Positions 8,472-15,395 of a stretch of 64,000 nucleotides of DNA are shown here, one piece after another. The position numbers and the translations under genes were made by a program. This DNA comes from DSOI01 sp041394885. Lineage in GTDB: Bacteria > Acidobacteriota > Terriglobia > Bryobacterales > Bryobacteraceae. The notes below the pieces were generated by a model that made no database searches, had not been told where the DNA came from, and saw nothing but the letters and a program-made list of their open reading frames with translations. The stretch lies in NCBI GenBank assembly GCA_041394885.1, contig JAWKHI010000040.1:6281-70280 (forward strand), written 5' to 3'. Position 1 is the first letter of the stretch. The number at the start of each line of letters is the position of its first letter.

Positions 8472-8930
8472 ATGACCGCCGAACAACAACTCAAAGCCCT
8501 TGGTCTCGAACTGCCGGAGCCGCCGAAAGCAGTGGGCGCCTACGTCACCTGGGTTCGCACCGGTAACCTCGTCGTGACCTCAGGCCAGCTTCCATGGGAA
8601 AACGGACGCATGCGTTGGCCCGGCCGCGTCGGCGAGGAGATCGACGTCGAACGCGGCTACAGCGCCGCGCGCCTGGCTGCCCTGAATGCCATCGCGCAAC
8701 TGAAAGCCGCCACCGGCGACCTCGAAAAGGTTCGCCGCATCGTCCGCCTGGAAGGCAACGTCCATTGCGGCGAGAATTTTCGCGGCCATCCCCGCGTGCT
8801 AGACGGCGCCTCCGAACTCCTCACCGCCGTGTTCGGGGAACGCGGGCTCCACACACGCACCGCGATCGGCGTCCGCGACATGCCCCTCAACGCCTGCGTG
8901 CAATTGAGCGTCTGGGCGGAGGTAGACTGA
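8472..8930 (+). CDS. RidA/YjgF-family protein
   Basis: 152 residues spanning one RidA (YjgF/YER057c/UK114) domain. Visible are WVRTGNLVVTSGQLPWENG (first strands and conserved Gly-Gln), the helix RLAALNAIAQLKAATGDLEK, RIVRLEGNVHC and the C-terminal HTRTAIGVRDMPLNACVQL with the conserved Arg that binds the substrate carboxylate. RidA proteins hydrolyse reactive enamine/imine intermediates released by PLP enzymes; this longer subgroup (about 150 residues) is less well characterised. It is divergent from the esterase-like gene, with 74 nt between the chosen starts. Confidence 0.88.
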   Translation: MTAEQQLKALGLELPEPPKAVGAYVTWVRTGNLVVTSGQLPWENGRMRWPGRVGEEIDVERGYSAARLAALNAIAQLKAATGDLEKVRRIVRLEGNVHCGENFRGHPRVLDGASELLTAVFGERGLHTRTAIGVRDMPLNACVQLSVWAEVD

Positions 8931-8950
8931 GTCGCGAGGAGTGCGAGTCG

Positions 8951-8978
8951 CGAGCACTGTCAGTCGAGCACTGTCAGT
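8951..8978. repeat. 14-bp perfect tandem duplication upstream of the copper-type lipoprotein gene
   Basis: The unit CGAGCACTGTCAGT occurs twice head to tail, 22 nt before the start codon at 9001. A shorter repeat, AGTCGCGAG, flanks it on the left. It could be a slippage product or a duplicated regulatory site; nothing else supports a regulator. Confidence 0.6.
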
Positions 8979-9000
8979 ATTGATATCCTGAGAGTTCCTC

Positions 9001-9780
9001 ATGATTCACCGTTTTGCTGCCCTTATCTGTGCCGCAGTATTCGTCCTCCTCGCCGCGTGCGGCGGGACAACCGAAACCAAATCCAGCGAATCGTCCGGCT
9101 CCGCCACCGCCGAGCCGCCAGCCCCAGCCGTCGCCCCCGCCGATGCCGCCACCATCGCCGGCAAGGTGACCTTCACCGGAACCGCACCGCCGCGGCGTCC
9201 CGTCAGCATGGACGCCACACCGGCCTGCGCGCGCCAGCACGACAAGGCCGTGCTCTCGGAAGAAGTGGTGGTGAACGACAACGGTACCCTCCGCAACGTA
9301 TTCGTCTATGTGAAGGAAGGCCTGCCCGCCGGAAAATGGCCCGTCCCGGACGCGCCCGTCACCATTGACCAAATCGGCTGCGTCTACAAGCCCCACGTCA
9401 TCGGCGTGATGGTGGATCAGGACGTCGAGTTCCTGAATAATGACCCCACCAATCACAACATCCACCCCCTGCCACGCCTCAATCGCGAGTGGAACGAATC
9501 CCAGCCCCCCAAAGGCGAGCCCAAGCTGAAGAGCTTCGCCAAGCCCGAAATCGGCATTCCCGTGAAGTGCAATATTCACCCCTGGATGCGCGTCTATATC
9601 AACGTAGTGGAGCATCCCTTCCATGCCGTCACCGGCGAGGACGGCAGCTTCAGCATCAAGGGTCTCCCGCCCGGCGAGTACACCATCGAAGCCTGGCATG
9701 AGCGCTACCCGGCACAGCAAATCAAAGTGAAGGTCGGCCCCGGAACCACCGAAACGGCGGAATTCAAGTTCGCGGGGTGA
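9001..9780 (+). CDS. Cupredoxin-like lipoprotein of the cytochrome oxidase assembly operon
   Basis: 259 residues. A lipobox (LLAAC) puts the lipidated Cys at residue 20, followed by a Ser/Pro/Ala-rich linker to about 50. The core looks like a cupredoxin: GKVTFTG, then FLNNDPTNHNIHPLP with His152/His155, and a late loop with Cys190, His193 and Met196 (CNIHPWM). His plus Cys-His-Met is the type 1 copper ligand set. The last 55 residues form a carboxypeptidase-regulatory-like beta sandwich (GEDGSFSIKGLPPGEYTIEAW). It precedes ctaA, ctaB, SCO1 and a CtaM-like gene on the same strand, which suggests an envelope copper or electron carrier used in building or feeding a haem-copper oxidase. Copper binding is inferred from motifs only. 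Confidence 0.65.
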   Translation: MIHRFAALICAAVFVLLAACGGTTETKSSESSGSATAEPPAPAVAPADAATIAGKVTFTGTAPPRRPVSMDATPACARQHDKAVLSEEVVVNDNGTLRNVFVYVKEGLPAGKWPVPDAPVTIDQIGCVYKPHVIGVMVDQDVEFLNNDPTNHNIHPLPRLNREWNESQPPKGEPKLKSFAKPEIGIPVKCNIHPWMRVYINVVEHPFHAVTGEDGSFSIKGLPPGEYTIEAWHERYPAQQIKVKVGPGTTETAEFKFAG

Positions 9781-9825
9781 GCGGAACCGCCCGCTCGCGC
9801 CACTACACCTCCCAAACGCAGTACA

Positions 9826-10749
9826 ATGGAACGAACTTTGGAAGTACACCGCTTGGCGATCCATCGCTATTCCCTTCTACTGGCGGTCTGCACACTTTTT
9901 CTCGTGGTGGCGGGCGCCTCGGTCACCAGTCTCGAAGCCGGACTCTCGGTTCCTGACTGGCCTCTCTCCTATGGGCAAGTCATGCCGGAGATGAAGGGCG
10001 GCATTTTCTACGAACACGGGCACCGCATGGTGGCCACCACGGTCGGTTTTCTCACCATCATCCTCGCCGTGTGGCTATGGCGGTCCGACAACCGCGCCTG
10101 GATGCGCCGCCTGGGATTCGCCGCGCTGGCCGCCGTCTGCGTACAGGGCCTTCTGGGCGGACTCACGGTTCTTTACATGCTCCCCAAGCCGGTGAGCATT
10201 TCCCACGCCTGCCTCGCCGAGCTTTTCTTCTCTCTGATCTGCGCCATCGCGCTGTTTACTTCACCCTCCTGGCGCAACGGCGCCCAGCCCGTGGACCCGG
10301 CCGGATGGTTCGCCCGCGGCAACCGGATTCTCGTCCTGCCCGGCGCCGTGCTGCTGCAAGTCGCCCTCGGAGCCGCGTTCCGCCACAAAGCTCTGCCGCT
10401 CGCCTGGCACGTGGGCGGCGCCGCGCTGGTGACAGCCGTGGTGGTGGCCGTTTCGATGGTGCTCATCATGGAATACCCGCGCCATGCCGCGCTCAAGCGC
10501 GCCGCTACCGCGCTGGTCACAATCACGCTGGCGCAAGTTTTTCTCGGCGTGGCCGCCTACATGAGCCGCGTCGCTACCGCGGACGCTCCCCAGCCGATGC
10601 CGGTGATGGTCGGTTTCACCGTCGCCCACGTGGCGCTCGGCGCTCTCACCATGGCCACCAGCGTTCTCACCGCCATCCTGGTTTACCGGCACGTGCGCCG
10701 CGAGCGCGACTCCTACGCCCCGGCGAGTGAAATGAGCTACGCACGATGA
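9826..10749 (+). CDS. ctaA: Haem A synthase (CtaA/COX15)
   Basis: 307 residues with eight hydrophobic helices. It converts haem O to haem A by oxidising the C8 methyl group, in the cytoplasmic membrane. Diagnostic sequence: VVAGASVTSLEAGLSVPDWP near the N-terminus, then YEHGHRMVATTVGF with two haem-ligand His residues, SHACLAELFF, and in the second half LAWHVGGAALVTA and FTVAHVALGA carrying further His ligands. Length is typical of the bacterial enzyme. Its stop overlaps the ctaB start by 4 nt (ATGA), and a Glu-rich upstream frame is not used; ATG at 9826 gives the standard N-terminus. Confidence 0.93.
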   Translation: MERTLEVHRLAIHRYSLLLAVCTLFLVVAGASVTSLEAGLSVPDWPLSYGQVMPEMKGGIFYEHGHRMVATTVGFLTIILAVWLWRSDNRAWMRRLGFAALAAVCVQGLLGGLTVLYMLPKPVSISHACLAELFFSLICAIALFTSPSWRNGAQPVDPAGWFARGNRILVLPGAVLLQVALGAAFRHKALPLAWHVGGAALVTAVVVAVSMVLIMEYPRHAALKRAATALVTITLAQVFLGVAAYMSRVATADAPQPMPVMVGFTVAHVALGALTMATSVLTAILVYRHVRRERDSYAPASEMSYAR

Positions 10750-11630
10750 CGCCCGCCGAAACCGCCGCGCCCGCCTGTTGCGCTTTCAGCGCCTACGCGG
10801 AACTCACCAAGCCGCGCATCACCTGGCTCATCCTGATGAGCACCGCCATCGGCTTCTACTTCGGGTCCGGCCCCGGCTGGAGCCTCATCACCCTGCTCCA
10901 TACCCTGCTCGGCACCGGACTCATCGCCAGCGGCACCGCCGCCCTCAATCAATGGTACGAGTCCGACGCCGACGCACGCATGAACCGTACGCGCAACCGA
11001 CCCATCCCCTCCGGCCGCCTTACGCGCAACCGTGCGCTCGTGTTCGCCATTCTGCTCTCCATCGCCGGCTTTGCCGAACTCGCCCTGGCCGTCAATCCAC
11101 TCACGGGCTGGCTCGGCCTGTTCACACTGTTCACCTACCTGTTCGTCTATACGCCCCTCAAACAGCGGTCGCCGCATTCCACCACCGTCGGCGCCATCCC
11201 CGGGGCCATGCCTCCGCTGATCGGATTCGCCGCCGCCGCCGGCCATCTCACAGCCGGAGCTTGGGCCCTCTACGCGATTCTGTTCGTCTGGCAGTTCCCG
11301 CACTTCTACGCCATCGCCTGGATGTACCGGGAAGACTACGGCCGCGCCGGCATCCGCATGCTCCCCGTCGTCGAACCGGAAGGCGAATCCACCGCGCGCC
11401 GTATTCTGTTCTTCCTCGTGCTGCTGATTCCCGTGAGCCTCGTTCCGTCGCTGCTCGGGATGACCGGCTCGCTCTACCTCGCTGGCGCCGCCGCCATGGG
11501 ACTGTATTTCCTCGCCTCGGGCTTCCAGGTGATGAAGGACCGTTCGCTGCTCCGCGCCCGCGGCGTCCTCCTCGCGTCGGTAATCTACTTGCCCGTGCTC
11601 TACGGCCTGATGCTCATTGACCGGTCATGA
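10746..11630 (+). CDS. ctaB: Protohaem IX farnesyltransferase (haem O synthase)
   Basis: 294 residues, UbiA-type polytopic prenyltransferase that adds farnesyl to haem B to make haem O, the substrate of CtaA. The first Asp-rich site is seen as NQWYESDADARMNRTRNRPI (N-x-x-x-D-x-D-x-x-M-x-R-T-x-x-R-P), preceded by ELTKPRITWLILMS. The second active-site region is FYAIAWMYREDYGRAGIRML. It overlaps ctaA and the SCO1 gene by 4 nt each, so translation is coupled across the operon. Confidence 0.95.
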   Translation: MTPAETAAPACCAFSAYAELTKPRITWLILMSTAIGFYFGSGPGWSLITLLHTLLGTGLIASGTAALNQWYESDADARMNRTRNRPIPSGRLTRNRALVFAILLSIAGFAELALAVNPLTGWLGLFTLFTYLFVYTPLKQRSPHSTTVGAIPGAMPPLIGFAAAAGHLTAGAWALYAILFVWQFPHFYAIAWMYREDYGRAGIRMLPVVEPEGESTARRILFFLVLLIPVSLVPSLLGMTGSLYLAGAAAMGLYFLASGFQVMKDRSLLRARGVLLASVIYLPVLYGLMLIDRS

Positions 11631-12187
11631 GGATCGCGCCCATCGCGGCCGCCCTTCTGCTTGCCGCCTGTTACAAAGCTCCCGAGCCGCTGGCCATCCA
11701 CAACTCCATTCCCCCGTTCACCCTCACCGCGCAGGATGGCGCCAAATTCCGCAGTGCGGACCGCCTCCGCGGCCACGTCTGGATTGCCGACTTCATCTTC
11801 ACCACCTGCACCGGCCCCTGCCCCCGCATGAGCACGCAAATGAAACGCGTGCAGGATGCGCTCGCCGCCGAAAGCTCCGTACGCTTCGTTTCCTTTACCG
11901 TGGATCCGGCCAACGATACCCCCGCCGCCCTCACCGCCTACGCCAAACGCTACGGCGCAGACCCCACGCGCTGGACCTTCCTCACCGGAGACCGCGCCGC
12001 CCTGCATGACCTCAGCCGCCACGCATTCCTGCTCGGCGATGTGGACGGCAGCCTGAATCACTCCACGCGCTTCGTGCTGGTGGACCGCGAGGGGCGCGTC
12101 CGCGGCTACTACGGCAGCTCCGACGCCGATGTGGTGCGGTCGCTGGTCCGCGACACGCGCCTCCTGGTGGCCGAAGCCGCATCATGA
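11627..12187 (+). CDS. SCO1/SenC-type copper chaperone lipoprotein
   Basis: 186 residues. A lipobox gives Cys15 (LLLAACYK). The thioredoxin-fold body contains TTCTGPCPRM with Cys61 and Cys65 (CxxxCP) and His145 in SLNHSTRFVLVD, the three copper ligands of SCO proteins, plus TVDPANDTPAALTAYAKRYG and WTFLTGD. SCO proteins deliver copper to, or reduce the thiols of, the CuA centre of cytochrome c oxidase subunit II in the periplasm. The gene overlaps ctaB and the following DUF420 gene by 4 nt each. Confidence 0.93.
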   Translation: MRIAPIAAALLLAACYKAPEPLAIHNSIPPFTLTAQDGAKFRSADRLRGHVWIADFIFTTCTGPCPRMSTQMKRVQDALAAESSVRFVSFTVDPANDTPAALTAYAKRYGADPTRWTFLTGDRAALHDLSRHAFLLGDVDGSLNHSTRFVLVDREGRVRGYYGSSDADVVRSLVRDTRLLVAEAAS

Positions 12188-12597
12188 CCGTTCGTGACCT
12201 GCCGACCCTCAACGCACTGCTCAACGCCACTTCGTTCGTGTTTCTGGTAACCGGCTACCTGCTGATCCGCGCCGGCCGTCGCCAGGCTCATCGCAAGGCG
12301 ATGCTCGGGGCTTTCTGCGCTTCTGTCGTGTTCCTGATTTCGTACCTCGTCTACCATTTCCAGGTGGGCTCGGTCCGGTTTCAGAAAACCGGCGTCATCC
12401 GGACGGTCTACCTGACCATCCTGCTCACCCACACCGTTCTCGCCGCCGCCGTCCCACCGCTGGCCATCGTAACTCTGCGGCGCGCCCTGCGCGGCGATTT
12501 CGCAAAGCACCGCCAACTTGCCCGGTGGACGTTCCCCATCTGGACCTATGTGAGCCTTACCGGAGTGGTCGTGTATTGGATGCTCTACCGGTTGTAG
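12184..12597 (+). CDS. DUF420/CtaM-like membrane protein
   Basis: 137 residues with four predicted membrane helices. It opens LPTLNALLNATSFVFLVTGY and contains RQAHRKAMLGAF, SYLVYHFQVG, ILLTHTVLAAAVPPLAI and KHRQLARWTFPIW, the spaced His residues being typical of the DUF420/YozB family. In Bacillus and Staphylococcus the relative CtaM is needed for maturation of haem A-containing oxidases. It is the last gene of the ctaA operon here, overlapping SCO1 by 4 nt, which supports the same job. Confidence 0.82.
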   Translation: MTVRDLPTLNALLNATSFVFLVTGYLLIRAGRRQAHRKAMLGAFCASVVFLISYLVYHFQVGSVRFQKTGVIRTVYLTILLTHTVLAAAVPPLAIVTLRRALRGDFAKHRQLARWTFPIWTYVSLTGVVVYWMLYRL

Positions 12598-13367
12598 GGC
12601 CGGCCACCTCCCGGACTGATAATCCCGTTTGACCTTGTCGAACCGCTGCGCGTCGTCGGGCGGCAGAGATGCCCGAGCAGACGGAGCCGCCGCTCCGCCT
12701 TGGGACAGTTCCCTTCCCGGCGCAGATCTCGCGCAGATCGATCACTGGCTTACGGGCTCTCGTACTTCCACCATCCCGGCCTCGCAAACCAGACGCTCGA
12801 CAAGCCCTCGTACCACGCTCCGTTCTCGACGCGGCGAACTCGGCGAGAGACGGCCGAGCCATGACAGTCAGTGGTCTGTACCTCCACCCGACTCCACCGC
12901 AACAACCTCGAACCCATGTTCGGCCTGGCCCCTGGTCTGGCAGGCCTGGAACGTCTTCAAGAGCCTCACCGGGATTGCGGGTGCACCGGAATGGGTACCA
13001 CGCCGCTGACTCCCGAACCGGCAGTCACACGCAACCCGTCCGGCGGAAATGCTAGGTAATTTCACGCAGCGGCAGGGTTGTCGCCGCCAGTGATCCCTAG
13101 CCGGCGCGATACTCCAGGAAGGAGGCGCCGCCATCCTGCTGAGGCCGCTCACAGGCTACCGTGCAAGGACACTGAGGATCATCCCCACGATAAGGATTCC
13201 TCCGGTTCGTCATAGCCATGCCGGGAGTTGACGGTGGACTCTAATCGGGCGAGTGGCGGCCTTCGGATCCGGGGTTGTGGAATCGTTATGTCTATGTGGG
13301 TGGGTCCGGTGAGGTGGGTCTACAAACCGGCTGGACCGGCCTGGTGGCCGAGCTGATTCCGCAAGAG
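12598..13367. other. 770-bp stretch without a recognisable gene
   Basis: Several short frames exist on both strands but none has family-like sequence, a good ribosome site or a credible length. The composition is patchy and looks like decayed coding DNA. I see no inverted terminal repeat, tRNA-like fold or clear hairpin with a T-run. Confidence 0.5.
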
Positions 13368-13835
13368 TTACCAATCCACCGGCTTTGCGGGCCCGCTCGT
13401 CCCAATGTCGAGCGCCACCTTCCAGCCGCCGCTGGTCTTACGCCAAATGGTGACGTATCGGCCGGTGTTCTCTACCATCCGGCCCGCGGCGTCTTTGTGG
13501 CGGAACTTCGACGATCCCACCGTGTATCCCAGATCGCCGGCGCGCGAGGTTTCGGCGAATTCCGGCGTCCAGCGTAGTGAGTTGTCCTTGTCGGCGAACA
13601 GCGGCTCCATGAGAGACCGTACCTCGCCCGGTCCGGTCACGATGGCGCCGCCGGAGCGGACCATCTTTCCATCGGATGCGAAGAACGACGTCCAGCCGCT
13701 AGCCCCGCGCTCGGCGGTGGCGAGATCGAAGGCGCGGTCAGCCGCCATCACATCGGCGCGATACTCTCGCCGGGCGCCCAGGAGATAGCCGCCGAGGAAG
13801 GCCAGCGCGACGAGTGGGACCAAGCTTCGATGCAT
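13368..13835 (-). CDS. SnoaL/DUF4440-like protein with N-terminal membrane anchor
   Basis: 155 residues from ATG at 13835; six extra codons upstream lack support. A hydrophobic leader (LVPLVALAFLGGYLLGA) is followed by an NTF2-fold, ketosteroid-isomerase-like domain: ADRAFDLATAERGASGWTSF, FASDGKMVRSGGAIVTG, LRWTPEFAETSRAGDLGYTVG and GRYVTIWRKTSGGWKVALDI, the last a standard DUF4440 ending. Such domains act as small hydrolases, isomerases or ligand-binding modules; catalytic residues cannot be assigned. It lies downstream of pssA on the same strand (gap 55 nt) and could be read through from it. Confidence 0.7.
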   Translation of the reverse strand: MHRSLVPLVALAFLGGYLLGARREYRADVMAADRAFDLATAERGASGWTSFFASDGKMVRSGGAIVTGPGEVRSLMEPLFADKDNSLRWTPEFAETSRAGDLGYTVGSSKFRHKDAAGRMVENTGRYVTIWRKTSGGWKVALDIGTSGPAKPVDW

Positions 13836-13890
13836 GGCATCAGGATCGCACACCGATCGCGCCCGATAGACTGGCGCGGGAAGATCGGGG

Positions 13891-14781
13891 TCAGACGCCC
13901 TGCTGCACCGGTGGCGGCTCCGGCGAATGGTCCCGCCGCCGCAACAATCCGCCGAGCCGGATCACGATGCCACTCCCGGTGTAGGTAAGCGCCATCGCGA
14001 GCAACACCGGCTGCGAGTAGTTCCAGGTGAGATAGATCAAGCTCGCCAGCATCACAACGCTTTTCGGAGACCGGGGCCTCAGCAGGTTGAAATCCTTGAA
14101 GCTGCGATAGCGCCAGGTGCTCACCATCAGAAACGAAAGCAGGCCGAGCGCCGCGATCCAGCAAACGGAAAGAATCCACCATTCCAGCGGAGACGAGTCT
14201 GCCGCGTAAACCACGGCGGCGACGAAGGCGGCAGCGGCCGGGATGGGCAGCCCGACGAAGTATTTGCGTCCGGGGCGGCCGGGATTTTTCGGTTTGGGAT
14301 CCACCTGTATGTTGAAACGGGCCAACCGGGACGCCCCGCACATGAGAAACAGAAACACGAAGAACATCCCCACTCCGTGTATCTGCTCGCGGAGCTTGGG
14401 ATCTAGATCGCCCGAAAGAAACTGGAAGCCGAACACCCAGGCGAGGATCGCCGGTGCGACGCCGAAGGTGATCACGTCGGCGAGGGAATCGAGCTCACGT
14501 CCGAAGTCAGAGACGGTGTTGGTCATGCGGGCGATGCGGCCGTCGAGGCCGTCGAGGAAAACGGCCACGCCGATCATGATCGCGGCCGCTTCGAAATGCC
14601 GGTTGTGCCCGAGGTCGCCTTTGGTGGCGAGCATTGCGCCTTGAAAAGCCTTTACGACGGCGAGAAAGCCGAGGAACAGGTTGCCCGCGGTGAACAGCGA
14701 AGGCAAGGCGTAGGCAGCTTTGCGTGGACGGCGATCCGGCGAGTTGGGGTCAATGAGTCTCTCGCGCAACCGGCGCGTCAT
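13891..14781 (-). CDS. pssA: CDP-diacylglycerol-serine O-phosphatidyltransferase
   Basis: 296 residues starting at ATG 14781 (MTRRLRERL), which overlaps the psd stop as ATGA. The CDP-alcohol phosphatidyltransferase motif is complete: DGLDGRIARMTNTVSDFGRE then LDSLADVITFG, i.e. DG-x2-AR-x8-G-x3-D-x3-D. Multiple membrane helices follow. It makes phosphatidylserine from CDP-diacylglycerol and serine in the cytoplasmic membrane; the adjacent psd gene then makes phosphatidylethanolamine. Basic N-terminus and length fit the type II (Bacillus-like) enzymes. Confidence 0.93.
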   Translation of the reverse strand: MTRRLRERLIDPNSPDRRPRKAAYALPSLFTAGNLFLGFLAVVKAFQGAMLATKGDLGHNRHFEAAAIMIGVAVFLDGLDGRIARMTNTVSDFGRELDSLADVITFGVAPAILAWVFGFQFLSGDLDPKLREQIHGVGMFFVFLFLMCGASRLARFNIQVDPKPKNPGRPGRKYFVGLPIPAAAAFVAAVVYAADSSPLEWWILSVCWIAALGLLSFLMVSTWRYRSFKDFNLLRPRSPKSVVMLASLIYLTWNYSQPVLLAMALTYTGSGIVIRLGGLLRRRDHSPEPPPVQQGV

Positions 14782-15386
14782 GCGGATTTCCTCCGGGCAA
14801 TGATGGTTTCGCCGGCGGTGACACGCTGGCCTTCCCGAACCAGGATCTCCCACTCGGGGCCGAACAGCACATCCATACGGGAACTGAACTGCATGAGTCC
14901 GATCCGCTCACCCATTTCCACGCGATCGCCCACCTTCTTGTTGAGCACCACGCGGCGGGCCACCAGACCGGCAATCTGTTTGAAGGTCAGCCTTACTCCG
15001 TCGTCGCACTCCACGGTGATTACATTCTGCTCGTTGCGCACCGACGCTTCTTCGCGGCTGGCCACCAGAAACTCACCCGGTTTGTAGACGGCCTCCACGA
15101 TGCGACCGCCCACCGGGGTGCGGTTGACGTGCACGTCGAGCGGGCTGAGAAAAATGCTGACGCGGGTGAGGTGGGCGCCGTCGGGCTTCACCGCGGTCAC
15201 GCGGCCGTCGGCGGGAGAGACCGCGTGCGGCCCCTTGGGGACGGTGCGCTCGGGGTCCCGGAAAAACCACAGGAAGAACGCCGCCAGCACGAACATCGGC
15301 GCGCCCCACACGGGACGGGCGAGCCATGCGACGAGGAGCCCGCCGGCGAGGAAGGCGAGTGCATAATAGATGCCGGTGACAACCAT
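14778..15386 (-). CDS. psd: Phosphatidylserine decarboxylase proenzyme (short form)
   Basis: 202 residues, the short Psd form. Two N-terminal membrane segments, then WFFRDPERTVPKGPHAVSPA with DGRVTAV, IFLSPLDVHVNRTPVGGRI (catalytic His region), RNEQNVITVE and the C-terminal processing region LMQFSSRMDVLF. Psd cleaves itself at a Gly-Ser bond to make an alpha chain with an N-terminal pyruvoyl group. Here codons AGT and TCC (14885-14880) encode Ser168-Ser169 where Gly-Ser is expected. It is flanked by kgd (9 nt upstream) and pssA (4-nt overlap), forming one transcription unit. Confidence 0.9.
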   Translation of the reverse strand: MVVTGIYYALAFLAGGLLVAWLARPVWGAPMFVLAAFFLWFFRDPERTVPKGPHAVSPADGRVTAVKPDGAHLTRVSIFLSPLDVHVNRTPVGGRIVEAVYKPGEFLVASREEASVRNEQNVITVECDDGVRLTFKQIAGLVARRVVLNKKVGDRVEMGERIGLMQFSSRMDVLFGPEWEILVREGQRVTAGETIIARRKSA

Positions 15387-15395
15387 GGAGGCCGG

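Noticed and set aside
12868..13152. 94-codon open frame on minus in the gene-poor stretch
   Set aside because: No ribosome site, family-like sequence or hydrophobic pattern; it probably reflects chance or old decay.
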